The notes below the pieces were generated by a model. It saw only the letters and a list, made by a program, of their open reading frames with translations. It did no database searches and had not been told where the DNA came from. Shown here piece after piece: positions 15,435 through 25,081 of a stretch of 64,000 nucleotides of DNA; position 1 is the stretch's first letter, and every line of letters starts with the position of its first letter. Source of the stretch: Kosakonia arachidis (GTDB lineage: Bacteria; Pseudomonadota; Gammaproteobacteria; Enterobacterales; Enterobacteriaceae). The stretch covers positions 310,001 to 374,000 of the forward strand of contig NZ_FPAU01000004.1 of assembly GCF_900116535.1 (NCBI RefSeq). The letters run 5' to 3'. Made by a program: the position numbers and the translations under genes.

Positions 15435-16859
15435 TCAGACAATCTCTTGCGCATATTGCCACAGCGCTTTCAGCAGCGCCTGTTTCTCACTGTTACCGTC
15501 GTGCTGCTGGAACAGCGCCTGGATTTGGTCGGCGTACTGTTGCAAATACTCCGGCGTGAAGACATTACGGCGATGCTGCAACCAGCGCTGCTGCTCGTTT
15601 TCATCCAGCGTGCCCGGGAAGTTGCGTGCCCGGTAGTTAAACAGCAGCTTTTCAATGCGCCCGTCGGCAAAAGTAATATCGAGCGCGGGCAGGTTACGTG
15701 GCTCGGTTTCGAGCAGGATTTTCATCGCTGCGCGGTCGGCATCGCTGAAAAAACCGTTGTAGATCTGCGTATCAACATTCTCTGACGGCACGAAGGGTTC
15801 GGCTTCGGCAAAAATAGCCAGCACTTTTTCCCGCACCTGCGGGTTATCACGCAGAATTTGCAGGTTATCAAGGCACTGCTGGCGGTTAATACCCAGCCGC
15901 TCGGCATCCTGCGGACGCAGCGTATTGGCCTGCGCCAGCACCGGGCATTTATTCAGATGTACCAGCTTCACCGGCACCGCCGCGCTCTCGCCAAGATCCG
16001 CTTTCGGCGTATACAAACGCTCGCGCAGCGCATTGGCATCTAACTCCAGCAGTGGCGACATATCGCCTGCGAGATCCACCATGATCACCGCGTTGCGGTT
16101 CTCCGGGTGCCAGGCCAGCGGTGCAACCCAACTGGTATTACCGCGCCATGCGCCGAACATGCCGGAAACGTGCACCAGTGGCTTCATTTGCGGAACATCA
16201 ATCAGTGCCGCCAGCTTCTGCTTGTTGCGATGGCTATAGAGATAGTCAAACAGCTTCGGCTGTTTTGCTTTAACTAACTGCGCCATCGCAATGGTGGCAT
16301 ACACATCGGCCATCGCATCGTGGGCATTGCTGTGTTCGATACCGTTGGCTTTCGTCAGATGCTCAAGGCGAAAACTTGGCAGGCCGTCGTCGTTCTCCGG
16401 CCAGTGGATGCCGTCCGGGCGTAGGGCGTAGCAGGCGCGCATCACATCCAGAAGATCCCAGCGCGAGTTGTTGTTCTGCCAGCTCCAGGCGTAGGGATCG
16501 TAAAAGTTGCGATAAAAGATATTGCGCGTGACTTCGTCGTCAAAACGCACATTGTTGTAACCGAGTACGCAGGTCTTCGGTACGGTAAAAAGATCGTGAA
16601 TACGCCGGGCGAACGCAGCCTCATTCTCGCCTTTGGCTCGAGCAATTTGCGGTGTGATACCGGTTATCAACACCGCTTCAGGCTGCGGCAGGTAATCATC
16701 CGCCGGTTTACAGTAGAAAACTTCCGGCTCGCCGATGACATTAAAATCGGCATCAGTACGCAGCGCGGCGAACTGCGCCGGGCGATCCAGCGCCGGGCGG
16801 GTACCGAAAGTCTCATAGTCGTGAAAGAGAAAAGTGGGCGTTGCTGCGGAATCAGACAC
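15435..16859 (-). CDS. sbcB: Exodeoxyribonuclease I
   Basis: Processive 3'-to-5' single-strand DNA exonuclease acting in mismatch repair and recombination; it interacts with SSB. The protein has 474 residues. The N-terminal DEDDh domain has Asp14 and Glu16 in FHDYETFGT, the second Asp near YNNVRFDDE, and HDAMADVYAT with His and Asp of motif III. SH3-like and helical ExoI C-terminal domains follow. It converges on plaP and diverges from dacD. Confidence 0.96.
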   Translation of the reverse strand: MSDSAATPTFLFHDYETFGTRPALDRPAQFAALRTDADFNVIGEPEVFYCKPADDYLPQPEAVLITGITPQIARAKGENEAAFARRIHDLFTVPKTCVLGYNNVRFDDEVTRNIFYRNFYDPYAWSWQNNNSRWDLLDVMRACYALRPDGIHWPENDDGLPSFRLEHLTKANGIEHSNAHDAMADVYATIAMAQLVKAKQPKLFDYLYSHRNKQKLAALIDVPQMKPLVHVSGMFGAWRGNTSWVAPLAWHPENRNAVIMVDLAGDMSPLLELDANALRERLYTPKADLGESAAVPVKLVHLNKCPVLAQANTLRPQDAERLGINRQQCLDNLQILRDNPQVREKVLAIFAEAEPFVPSENVDTQIYNGFFSDADRAAMKILLETEPRNLPALDITFADGRIEKLLFNYRARNFPGTLDENEQQRWLQHRRNVFTPEYLQQYADQIQALFQQHDGNSEKQALLKALWQYAQEIV

Positions 16860-17069
16860 CAGTTGCTCATCCTGTCAGTAAATATGTCGCTTATGGTAAA
16901 CCATCCCGCCCTGTGTGCCGAAGAAAAAACCGTCACTGTTCCACAGAACCTCGCAAAAACAGCGTGTTAAAACTGATCTATGTCACATTTTATTGCAATT
17001 TAACCAGGTAACGACACACGAAGTTCCGTAAAAAGGACGACGATTTTAGATGCTATTGAGGATATTTCA

Positions 17070-18230
17070 TTGAAACGCCGTTTGTTTGCTGCTTCTTTGC
17101 TGGCGATTTGCGTACATAACGCCCAGGCCGACGACTTACCTTTTGCCCCACAGCCACCCGCTATTCAGGCTGGCTCCTGGGTATTGATGGATTACACCAC
17201 CGGGCAAATCTTAACTGCGGGCAACGAGCATCAGCAGCGTAATCCGGCGAGTTTGACCAAACTGATGACGGGCTATGTGGTGGATCGGGCGATCGACAGC
17301 CATCGTATCAGCGCGGATGATGTCGTGACGGTGGGTAAGGATGCGTGGGCGAAAGGCAACCCGGTTTTTGATGGTTCATCCCTGATGTTCCTGAAGCCCG
17401 GCGACCACCTGACCGTGCGCGATTTGAGCCGTGGTTTGATTGTCGATTCAGGTAACGACGCCTGCGTGGCACTGGCGGATCATGTTGCGGGCGGCCAGCA
17501 ACAGTTTGTCGCTATGATGAATGATTATGTGCAGAAGCTGAATTTGCGCGATACCCACTTCGAAACGGTCCATGGGCTGGATGCACCAGGTCAGCACAGT
17601 TCGGCCTACGATCTGGCGGTGCTGTCCCGTGCCATCATTCACGGCGAGCCGGATTTCTACCACATGTATAGCGAAAAAAGCCTGACGTGGAACGGTATCA
17701 CCCAGCAAAATCGTAACGGGTTATTGTGGGACAAAACCCTTAACGTCGATGGGCTGAAAACCGGTCACACTTCAGGTGCGGGCTTTAACCTGATTGCCTC
17801 CAGTGTTGACGGTCAGCGCCGTCTGATTGCAGTGGTTATGGGCGCAGAGAGCTCGAAAGGCCGTGAAGATCAGGCGCGCAAATTACTGCACTGGGGACAA
17901 CAAAACTTCGATACTGTCGAAATTTTGCGTAATGGCAAAAAAGTCGGCAATGAGCGCGTGTGGTACGGCGATAAAGAGCAGATTGCGGTTGGTACGGATC
18001 AGGATCACTGGCTGGTGCTGCCAAAAGCCGAAGTACAGAACGTCAAAGCGAAGTATGTGCTGAGCAGTAAAGAGCTGGATGCGCCGCTGGCTGCACATCA
18101 GCAGGTGGGAGAGATTCAACTCTACGATCGCGACCAACTGATCGCTCACTGGCCGCTGGTCACCCTGGAAAGTGTTGGTAAAGGCGGCTTGTTCTCGCGT
18201 CTGAGCGACTGGCTACATCATAAAGGTTAA
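17070..18230 (+). CDS. dacD: D-alanyl-D-alanine carboxypeptidase DacD (PBP6b)
   Basis: Low-molecular-weight penicillin-binding protein that trims the terminal D-Ala from peptidoglycan pentapeptides in the periplasm. A signal peptide (MKRRLFAASLLAICVHNAQA) leads the protein. The three active-site motifs are SLTK (Ser61-Lys64), SGN (128-130) and KTG (231-233). The C-terminal beta domain ends in an amphipathic membrane-anchoring helix (GLFSRLSDWLHHK). It has 386 residues and begins with TTG at 17070, the only start that leaves a proper signal peptide; the site GAGGATATTTCA precedes it. Confidence 0.95.
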   Translation: MKRRLFAASLLAICVHNAQADDLPFAPQPPAIQAGSWVLMDYTTGQILTAGNEHQQRNPASLTKLMTGYVVDRAIDSHRISADDVVTVGKDAWAKGNPVFDGSSLMFLKPGDHLTVRDLSRGLIVDSGNDACVALADHVAGGQQQFVAMMNDYVQKLNLRDTHFETVHGLDAPGQHSSAYDLAVLSRAIIHGEPDFYHMYSEKSLTWNGITQQNRNGLLWDKTLNVDGLKTGHTSGAGFNLIASSVDGQRRLIAVVMGAESSKGREDQARKLLHWGQQNFDTVEILRNGKKVGNERVWYGDKEQIAVGTDQDHWLVLPKAEVQNVKAKYVLSSKELDAPLAAHQQVGEIQLYDRDQLIAHWPLVTLESVGKGGLFSRLSDWLHHKG

Positions 18231-18351
18231 CGCGCGTGCGGGCAGAGTGGCGGTGATGCGACTCTGCTCGCATAATTGATGACTCTGACATGCCAGGCGA
18301 TCGTCGGAACGCTATGCTGTATAAACAAACAGTGATGCTAAGGGAGTCAAC

Positions 18352-18825
18352 ATGAGCTACAACGTAACGCAACTCGAAAAACGGCGTATCGCCGGGTTCC
18401 ATCTGGTCGGCCCCTGGGATGTGACGGTGAAGCAGGGCTTTAAACAGCTAATGATGTGGGTCGACAGCAATAAGATTGCACCGCTGGAATGGGTGTGCGC
18501 CTATTACGATAACCCTGACGACGTGCCGCCGGAAAAGCTGCGCGCTGATGTTGCCATCACTGTTGATGCCGCTTTTCAAATCCCGGCAAATAGCGAAGGC
18601 GTGATCCTCACAGACATTCCGGGCGGCCAGTATGCAGTGGCGCAGGCGAGGGTGTACAACGAAGAGTTCGAAGCGTGCTGGGATCTCTTTTTTGATGAGT
18701 TGCTTAGCGATCAATCTGTGCAAATTGCCGCGGGTCCCTGCTTTGAAGTTTACCTGAACGATGCTCAACAGGATGGTTACTGGGAAATCGACATGCATAT
18801 CCCGGTTGAGCTGAAAAATCTGTAA
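18352..18825 (+). CDS. sbmC: DNA gyrase inhibitor SbmC (GyrI)
   Basis: A 157-residue protein of the GyrI-like/SHV fold that binds DNA gyrase and protects cells from gyrase poisons such as microcin B17. The N-terminus [20 protein letters not shown] and the motif [12 protein letters not shown] are typical of the family. GGGAGTCAAC gives the ribosome site. The gene sits between dacD and yeeA as in E. coli, and ends at a terminator. In E. coli it is SOS-induced; I did not find a clear LexA box here. Confidence 0.94.
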   Translation: MSYNVTQLEKRRIAGFHLVGPWDVTVKQGFKQLMMWVDSNKIAPLEWVCAYYDNPDDVPPEKLRADVAITVDAAFQIPANSEGVILTDIPGGQYAVAQARVYNEEFEACWDLFFDELLSDQSVQIAAGPCFEVYLNDAQQDGYWEIDMHIPVELKNL

Positions 18826-18842
18826 GCGATAAATTAACCAGA

Positions 18843-18877
18843 AGAGGTAACAGAGAAGCACTGTCGCCTCTTTTTTT
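18843..18877 (+). terminator. Terminator of sbmC
   Basis: AGAGG/CCTCT and ACAG/CTGT pair as an interrupted stem, followed by seven T. It lies 18 bases after the stop codon. Confidence 0.7.
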
Positions 18878-18951
18878 ATCGCAGAGGGTGCTATCTGAGT
18901 CCGAAAAATCCTACAATTGCGCCTTTGTCGGTTCAATCGGGGGAAGCGACT

Positions 18952-20010
18952 GTGCGTCGCGACAAATCACTCAGTCCTTTCGAAATTCGTCTTTACCGCC
19001 ATTATCGTGTCGTACACGGTGTGCGTATCGCGCTGGCTTTTATTCTGACCTTTTTGCTGATCCGTCTGCTGGCGGTGCCAGAAGGAACCTGGCCACTGAT
19101 CACGCTGGTGGTGCTGATGGGGCCGATCTCCTTTTGGGGAAATGTGGTTCCGCGCGCATTTGAACGCATTGGCGGCACAATTTTGGGTGCAGCGCTGGGC
19201 CTGGTGGCATTAAAACTGGAGCTTCTCTCGCTGCCCGTGATGCTGCTGTGGTGCGCGGTAGCCATGTTTCTCTGCGGCTGGCTGGCGCTGGGCAAAAAGC
19301 CTTACCAGGCGCTGCTTATTGGCATTACGCTATCGGTGGTGGTTGGCGCGCCAGCAGGTGATATGCATACCGCGCTGTGGCGCAGCGGCGATGTTATCAT
19401 CGGTTCGTTGCTGGCGATGCTGTTCACCGGCATCTGGCCGCAGCGGGCATTTTTGCACTGGCGTATTCAGATGGCCAACTATGTTACCGCCTTCAACCGC
19501 GTTTATCAGGCGGGTTTCTCACGTAACCTGGTTGAACGACCACGGCTGGAAAAACATCTGCAAAAAATCCTCAACGACGTGGTAAAAATGCGCGGACTGA
19601 TTGCGCCCGCCTGCAAAGAAACACATCTGCAAAAGGCGATTTTCGAAGCCATCCAGACCGTCAGCCGCAATATGGTCTGCATGCTGGAGCTGCAAATCAA
19701 TGCGCACTGGAGCTCACGTACCAGCCATTTTGTGATGATCAACGCGCATACGTTGCGGGATACGCAGTTAATGACTCAGCAAACGCTGCTGACCATTGCG
19801 CATGCGCTGTATGAAGGCAACCCGCAACCGATTCTGGCCAATACTGAAAAGCTCAATGAGATTGTGGCGGAATTGCGCCAGTTGAGCAGCGAGCATAAAG
19901 GCGATGCGCTGGCTGAAACCTCGATTCATGGTTACGTCTGGTTGAGCATGGAGTTAGCCCGTCAACTTGAATTGCTGTCACATTTGATCTGTCGGGCGTT
20001 GCGCAAATAA
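18952..20010 (+). CDS. yeeA: FUSC-family inner membrane protein YeeA
   Basis: Predicted inner membrane protein of the FUSC/aromatic-acid exporter-like family. Several N-terminal membrane helices (about residues 20-170) are followed by a helical cytoplasmic domain. The GTG at 18952 has a GGGGAAG ribosome site and gives MRRDKSLSPFEIR and 352 residues, which I recall as the E. coli YeeA length; a TTG at 18925 in the same frame lacks such a site. The transported substrate is unknown. Confidence 0.88.
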   Translation: MRRDKSLSPFEIRLYRHYRVVHGVRIALAFILTFLLIRLLAVPEGTWPLITLVVLMGPISFWGNVVPRAFERIGGTILGAALGLVALKLELLSLPVMLLWCAVAMFLCGWLALGKKPYQALLIGITLSVVVGAPAGDMHTALWRSGDVIIGSLLAMLFTGIWPQRAFLHWRIQMANYVTAFNRVYQAGFSRNLVERPRLEKHLQKILNDVVKMRGLIAPACKETHLQKAIFEAIQTVSRNMVCMLELQINAHWSSRTSHFVMINAHTLRDTQLMTQQTLLTIAHALYEGNPQPILANTEKLNEIVAELRQLSSEHKGDALAETSIHGYVWLSMELARQLELLSHLICRALRK

Positions 20011-20176
20011 CGGCCAGATAACTGCATACCGTTGTTGGGTTGTTTCGATTCAGCTACATTTACGGTTATGATAGCCGACAGGAAAAACCATTGTCTTATG
20101 CGGCCACATTGGGTAGGTTTGCCTCTAAGATGGTTGCTTTAACGAATCCGAATCTCACATTATCAGGGGTGTAAAA

Positions 20177-20512
20177 ATGGAAACAAGTAAGCCTTCATTC
20201 CAGGATGTTCTGGAGTTTGTGCGTCTGTTCCGCCGCAAAAATAAATTGCAGCGCGAAATCCAGGACGTGGAGAAGAAGATCCGTGATAACCAGAAGCGCG
20301 TGCTGTTGCTGGACAACCTGAGCGACTATATTAAACCAGGGATGAGCATAGAAGAGATCCATGGCATTATCGCCAGTATGAAGACCGACTACGAAGATCG
20401 CGTGGATGATTACATCATCAAAAATGCCGAACTTTCAAAAGAGCGCCGCGAAATCTCCAAAAAACTCAAAACCATGGGCGAACTGAAGCCAAGTGAGCCA
20501 AAAGCGGAATAA
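20177..20512 (+). CDS. yeeX: DUF496 protein YeeX
   Basis: A small, highly charged, mostly helical coiled-coil protein of 111 residues, nearly the same as E. coli YeeX in its first 100. The stretch [20 protein letters not shown] predicts a coiled coil. Function is unknown. AGGGGTGTAAAA is the ribosome site. The gene converges on pduX, with a GGTGAGAGG/CCTCTCACC hairpin at 20527-20548 in between. Confidence 0.93.
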   Translation: METSKPSFQDVLEFVRLFRRKNKLQREIQDVEKKIRDNQKRVLLLDNLSDYIKPGMSIEEIHGIIASMKTDYEDRVDDYIIKNAELSKERREISKKLKTMGELKPSEPKAE

Positions 20513-20526
20513 CACCTCCAGCGAGC

Positions 20527-20548
20527 GGTGAGAGGTGCGCCTCTCACC
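20527..20548. terminator. Convergent hairpin between yeeX and pduX
   Basis: A perfect 9-base-pair stem GGTGAGAGG/CCTCTCACC with a TGCG loop overlaps the last codons of pduX. There is no T run, so termination is uncertain. Confidence 0.5.
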
Positions 20549-21410
20549 CTTCCAGTACGCCTCCTGCCACCATTTTCAGCAGATAATTTTGCGGCCAGTG
20601 CGCCGTCAACCCGGTCTCTTTCAACATCCGGCGAACGCTTTCTACATCATGGCGCTGACTATCAAGCAACAGCCCGACCACGCTTCCGCTGTGGGCAACA
20701 TTCAGTCCATACAGATCGCAACGCTCCACCAGTTCTATCAGAGCGGGAAACGCGGGTTTCGGCAGCAGCACCTGACTGGCAATCGCGCTTAACATCGCGG
20801 CTTCTCCCAGCCGCGCGGCATCATTTTCCACGCAAGCCTGCTGCAACAGGCACCATGCTTTATCCAGTATGAGGGCATTTTCCAGCAGTGCCTGCTGGCG
20901 CGGCAGACGATGATAAGCGGCCGTGGTCAAGGTTAGCGGACTTTCAAGCAGCAGCACGTCACACTCCGGCAAACCGCCGCAGGTAATCTGTGTTGCAGCG
21001 GTATTGTGATCGAACAGCGTCAGGCGAGAAAAGAGGGTACTGTCGGTCGGTTCCAGCGCCACGCACAGTTGTGCCAGCGTTTTCTCATCCAGCGGTTGCT
21101 CAAGATGACGGGCCGTTGCCATAGCGGTGGCGGCAATATCCGCAGTGCTGCTGGCCATGCCTTTGGCCATGGGAATGGTAGATCTGCACTCGATGCGCAG
21201 TGTGTGCGTCAGTGTTGCAGGTAACTGCCAGTGCGCCAGTAACTGATTAACCATACGACGCGTCAGCGGCCGTTCATTCACCTGAGGTTTGCCGTACGTT
21301 ACTTCGACACTGCTGTACCAGTCCACCGGGCAGGAGACCAGTTTTTCACCTCCCAGGATCCAGCCCTGGATTATTTCACCGCACGATGCGGGACAATGCG
21401 CCAACGCCAC
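20544..21410 (-). CDS. pduX: L-threonine kinase PduX
   Basis: GHMP-superfamily kinase that phosphorylates L-threonine. The product is decarboxylated by CobD to the aminopropanol linker of cobalamin. At 288 residues it is close to the Salmonella protein. The N-terminal CPASCGEIIQGW and the GHMP ATP-binding motif PMAKGMASSTADIAA (about 75-89) are present. In Salmonella pduX ends the pdu operon; here no other pdu gene is near and pduX diverges from the cbi operon, which agrees with a role in cobalamin synthesis rather than propanediol use. CobD and CobC are not in the window. Confidence 0.9.
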   Translation of the reverse strand: MALAHCPASCGEIIQGWILGGEKLVSCPVDWYSSVEVTYGKPQVNERPLTRRMVNQLLAHWQLPATLTHTLRIECRSTIPMAKGMASSTADIAATAMATARHLEQPLDEKTLAQLCVALEPTDSTLFSRLTLFDHNTAATQITCGGLPECDVLLLESPLTLTTAAYHRLPRQQALLENALILDKAWCLLQQACVENDAARLGEAAMLSAIASQVLLPKPAFPALIELVERCDLYGLNVAHSGSVVGLLLDSQRHDVESVRRMLKETGLTAHWPQNYLLKMVAGGVLEG

Positions 21411-21697
21411 GCTGTCACTCCCTTCACAATCAAAGCCCGGATAGTGTCACTTTGACACTGCGAACGCCAGAATTCACTACCTCTCACGGTACAATCAACG
21501 CAGGGGCATGAACTCAGCGGCCCCGCTATTTATCCAATGCCTTTCGCCAGATCTATTAACTGATTCCGCAAGAGTTTCGCCTGCAAAATAATGCAAATTA
21601 TGAGGGCGGTTAAATTTCCGTTAACAATATTTTGTTATTCCGAATGGGTCTGAGAACTGTCTGCAGCCTTAATATGCAAGGGTTTGATGAAAAGGGT

Positions 21698-21727
21698 GCG
21701 CAACAAATTGTCATAGCGCAACAAATT
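21698..21727 (+). promoter_or_regulatory. Direct repeats in the cbi control region, possible activator site
   Basis: The 12-mer GCGCAACAAATT occurs at 21698-21709 and again at 21716-21727, 18 bases apart. It lies about 50 bases before a possible -10 (TATAGT, 21777-21782) with a poor -35. Such an arrangement fits an activator of the AraC type such as PocR, but no pocR gene is in the window and the 18-base period is not the usual 21. The other bases from 21411 to 21829 show no gene. Confidence 0.4.
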
Positions 21728-21829
21728 ATTGTTTACCCAACTATAAACTGAACCCGTTTTTATTCCCCTGCTGCGATATAGTGCGCTCAGGGAAAATCAG
21801 GGCAATAATGACGAGCCGTGATTAAAAAT

Positions 21830-21987
21830 CTATCAGGTTTGCCGCAAGTGTTTTTGCGGCTGGGAAGGGGGTGTCAATCCCCCGCAGCCCCCGCTGCTGT
21901 GATGCTGACGACCCCGTAATCGCCACTGATCGTAAGATTGGGAAGGACGGGAGAGGATGACGCTAAGCCAGAAGACCGGCCTGATGG
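21830..21987 (+). ncRNA. Cobalamin riboswitch
   Basis: The conserved B12 box GCCAGAAGACC lies at 21967-21977. The closing helix P1 pairs ATCAGG (21832-21837) with CCTGAT (21980-21985). In between are the GCCGCAAG/TTTTTGCGGC hairpin, GGGAAGGGGGTG with its CCCCCGCAGCCCCCGC partner, and TGCTGACGACCCCG, all typical of the class. A GNRA hairpin (CGGTC-GAAA-GACCG, 22033-22046) and a GC-rich stretch up to the cbiA start at 22099 form the probable expression platform, so translation of cbiA is likely repressed by adenosylcobalamin. Confidence 0.93.
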
Positions 21988-22098
21988 ACATTATCAACAA
22001 CTTCGGTGGGAAGTGGGTTGCTCAGTCGCGTACGGTCGAAAGACCGGGTCAACACGCGTCCTGGCTCCGTTCTTCCTGACCGCCACGGGGTTACCGGA

Positions 22099-23478
22099 AT
22101 GTCAGACAGACGCAGCGCCTTTATCCTTGCCGGAACCGGCAGCGGCTGTGGGAAAACGACCGTCACGCTCGGATTGCTCACCTTACTGCAACGTCGCGGT
22201 TTACGTGTCCAGCCCTTCAAAGTGGGGCCGGACTATCTCGACACCGCCTGGCACAGTGCCGTTACCGGCGTGGCTTCCCGCAATCTCGACAGCTTTATGC
22301 TACCGCCGCCGGTGTTAAATGCGCTGTTTCGTCAACATTTCGCTACCGCCGATGTTGCTGTGATTGAGGGCGTGATGGGGCTCTATGATGGCCACGGCTC
22401 CGACCCCGACTATTGCAGCAGTGCAGCGCTGGCAAAACAGCTTGCGGTTCCGGTGATCCTGCTGGTCGATGGCAAAGCCGTATCCACCTCCATTGCCGCC
22501 ACGGTCATGGGATTTCAGCACTTTGACCCGCAGTTGCACATTGCCGGAGCGATCGTCAATCGGGTAAACAGCGATAGCCATTTTCAACTGCTGAAACACG
22601 CTATTGAGCATTACTGTCACTTACCGGTGCTGGGGTATGTTCCCGTTTCTCCGGGCGTAGCGCTGCCGGAACGGCATCTCGGTCTGGTCACTGCTCGCGA
22701 GTCGGTTGTCGACGCGCAGCCATGGCATGACTTTGCCACACGCCTGGAACAGACCCTTGATATTGACCGCTTACTCGCCCTGAGTCAGACAACCACGCTG
22801 CCACAGGGAAAGCTTCCTGCCATGCCCGCGCCAGCGGCGGGAGCAGGGTTGACGCTGGCGCTGGCCGACGACGAAGCCTTCAACTTTTACTACGCCGATA
22901 ATCTGCAACTGCTTGAATACGCCGGTGTGCGCATCGTGCGTTTTAGCCCGCTGCACGACCATGAATTGCCCACATGCCAGATGCTATGGCTGGGCGGCGG
23001 TTATCCGGAGTTGCACGCGCGTGCATTGTCGGCAAACCAGTCGATGCGGGATGCCATTCTCGCTGCGCACCAGCGTGGCGTGGCGATCTATGCCGAATGC
23101 GGTGGCCTGATGTATCTCGGCGATACGCTGGTGGATGCCACAGGCGATGAGTGGCCGATGGTTGGTGCTATCCCTGGCCACAGCCGGATGAACAATAAGC
23201 TCACCCGCTTTGGCTACTGCGAAGCCCGCGCAACGCAGCAGACCTTACTTGCTGCCGAAGGGGAAACCCTGCGCGGCCACGAGTTTCACTATTCTGATTT
23301 CACCCCGTGTGGCGATGCCGTGCTGGCGTGCCATAAAACGCGCGATGGCGAAGTGCTGAAGCGCTGGCAGGGCGGCTGGCAGGTGGGTAACACCTTTGCC
23401 AGCTATTTGCATCTGCATTTCGCCCAGCGTCCAACGATGCTGGAACACTGGTTCGCTGCAGCAAGGAGTGCGTCATGA
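22099..23478 (+). CDS. cbiA: Cobyrinate a,c-diamide synthase CbiA
   Basis: ATP- and glutamine-dependent amidation of the a and c side chains of cobyrinic acid. The N-terminal domain has the P-loop GTGSGCGKTT (about 12-21); the C-terminal class I-like glutaminase domain has Cys334 in YAECGGLMYLG. The start at 22099 gives 459 residues, as in Salmonella; the frame is open 31 codons further into the riboswitch, which is not coding. First gene of the cobalamin operon, 111 bases after the riboswitch; it overlaps cbiB by 4 bases. Confidence 0.97.
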   Translation: MSDRRSAFILAGTGSGCGKTTVTLGLLTLLQRRGLRVQPFKVGPDYLDTAWHSAVTGVASRNLDSFMLPPPVLNALFRQHFATADVAVIEGVMGLYDGHGSDPDYCSSAALAKQLAVPVILLVDGKAVSTSIAATVMGFQHFDPQLHIAGAIVNRVNSDSHFQLLKHAIEHYCHLPVLGYVPVSPGVALPERHLGLVTARESVVDAQPWHDFATRLEQTLDIDRLLALSQTTTLPQGKLPAMPAPAAGAGLTLALADDEAFNFYYADNLQLLEYAGVRIVRFSPLHDHELPTCQMLWLGGGYPELHARALSANQSMRDAILAAHQRGVAIYAECGGLMYLGDTLVDATGDEWPMVGAIPGHSRMNNKLTRFGYCEARATQQTLLAAEGETLRGHEFHYSDFTPCGDAVLACHKTRDGEVLKRWQGGWQVGNTFASYLHLHFAQRPTMLEHWFAAARSAS

Positions 23479-24431
23479 CGCTGCTGGCCTGGTGTTTCGC
23501 ATTTCTACTCGATCGCATACTTGGCGACCCGCCGCACTGGCCGCATCCGGTGCGTTGGATCGGCGCACTGATCAACCTCGTGCAAAGTGCCGTCCGGCGT
23601 GTGTGCCGCAGCGATACTGCATTGCGCATCGGTGGCGGCGTGATGTGGCTGCTGGTGGTGGGTATCACCTGGAGCGTTGCCTGGGGAGTGCTCGTGCTGG
23701 CGCGGACAATGAATCCCTGGTTCGGCTGGTGCGTGGAGGTCTGGATGATTTACACCCTACTTGCCACACGTTGTCTTGCGGATATGGCACGGGAAGTGGA
23801 GCAGGCGCTGCGCTTCGGTTCTCTCGCCGAAAGCCGCGAAAAGCTGTCGTGGATTGTCGGTCGCGATACCGCGCAGCTCCAGCCGCCGCAAATCACCCGC
23901 GCGGTAGTGGAGACTGTCGCGGAAAACACCGTCGATGGCGTGATTGCGCCGCTGTTCTTTTTATTGCTTGGTGGCGCGCCGTTGGCAATGGCTTACAAAG
24001 CGGTCAATACCCTGGATTCGATGGTGGGCTACAAGCATGAAAAATACCGCGCAATCGGCATGGTCAGCGCACGACTGGATGATGTTGCCAATTTTATCCC
24101 GGCGCGTCTGAGCTGGCTGTTACTCAGTATGGCGGCATGGCTCGCAGGTCATCACGTGGGCAATGCACTGCGTATCGGTTTTCGTGACCGGCGCAACCAC
24201 AGCAGCCCCAACTGCGCCTGGCCGGAAGGAACAGTTGCCGGGGCACTGGGCGTGCGCCTTGGCGGGCCTAATGACTACTTCGGCCAGCGGGTCGAAAAAC
24301 CGTGGATTGGCGATGATCTCCATGCCATTACACCGGATGACATTCCCCGCACCATTCGCATGATGTGGCTTGCCGCCACGCTGGCGCTGGCGCTGTTTGC
24401 GCTGATACATCTTGCCCTTGCGGGCGCATAA
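23475..24431 (+). CDS. cbiB: Adenosylcobinamide-phosphate synthase CbiB
   Basis: Integral membrane enzyme that attaches aminopropanol phosphate to adenosylcobyric acid. It has 318 residues with several membrane helices and the conserved stretches DRILGDPPHWPHPVRWIG and AETVDGVIAPL-like (VAENTVDGVIAPLFF), then NTLDSMVGYKHEKY. The ATG follows AAGGAGTGCGTC. The amino-propanol phosphate it uses comes from the PduX-CobD branch, so pduX next door is functionally linked. Confidence 0.96.
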   Translation: MTLLAWCFAFLLDRILGDPPHWPHPVRWIGALINLVQSAVRRVCRSDTALRIGGGVMWLLVVGITWSVAWGVLVLARTMNPWFGWCVEVWMIYTLLATRCLADMAREVEQALRFGSLAESREKLSWIVGRDTAQLQPPQITRAVVETVAENTVDGVIAPLFFLLLGGAPLAMAYKAVNTLDSMVGYKHEKYRAIGMVSARLDDVANFIPARLSWLLLSMAAWLAGHHVGNALRIGFRDRRNHSSPNCAWPEGTVAGALGVRLGGPNDYFGQRVEKPWIGDDLHAITPDDIPRTIRMMWLAATLALALFALIHLALAGA

Positions 24432-24442
24432 GGATAAAGACG

Positions 24443-25081
24443 ATGGATTATTTGCAGCAACCGCAGGCTATTGAAGCCAAAAGTTTCGTCATTATCGGCG
24501 AGATTATCCAGCAAACCCGCCCCGATTATTGTTTTGCCAGTCCACTGCATGAGGCGGTAATCAAACGGGTCATCCACACTACCGCTGACTTCGACTGGCT
24601 TGATATTTTGTGGTTTTCCGATGATGCGCTGCAACATCTGTGCGGGGCGATAACGCAAGGCTGTACCCTTTATACCGACACCACGATGGCGCTCTCCGGC
24701 ATTAACAAGCGGTTGCTGGCGCAATCCGGCGGCGAAGTCCGTTGCTACATCTCCGATCCCCGGGTGGTGCGCAAAGCCAAAGAGGAGGGGATCACCCGCT
24801 CGATGGCGGCGGTCGATCTGGCGCTGGCAGAAGCGGAAGCAGAAGAGAAAATTTTTGTTTTTGGCAATGCGCCTACAGCGTTATTCCGCCTGCTGGAACA
24901 CAAGGTGCCGGTCAGCGGCGTGGTTGGCGTGCCGGTCGGTTTTGTCGGTGCTGCAGAATCGAAAGAGGCGTTGGTCGAGAGCGGTTTGCCCACCATTGCT
25001 TCGCGAGGTCGCAAGGGCGGCAGCAATGTGGCTGCGGCGATTGTTAATGCGCTGCTCTATCACTTGCAGGAAGCGCAATGA
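24443..25081 (+). CDS. cbiC: Precorrin/cobalt-precorrin-8 methylmutase CbiC
   Basis: Moves the C-11 methyl group to C-12, converting cobalt-precorrin-8 to cobyrinic acid. The start at 24443 ([15 protein letters not shown]) has the site AAGGATAAAGACG and gives 212 residues, close to the family norm of about 210; the frame opens 26 codons earlier inside cbiB. The conserved [13 protein letters not shown] region is present with the catalytic His (HTTADFD). It overlaps cbiD by 4 bases. Confidence 0.96.
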   Translation: MDYLQQPQAIEAKSFVIIGEIIQQTRPDYCFASPLHEAVIKRVIHTTADFDWLDILWFSDDALQHLCGAITQGCTLYTDTTMALSGINKRLLAQSGGEVRCYISDPRVVRKAKEEGITRSMAAVDLALAEAEAEEKIFVFGNAPTALFRLLEHKVPVSGVVGVPVGFVGAAESKEALVESGLPTIASRGRKGGSNVAAAIVNALLYHLQEAQ

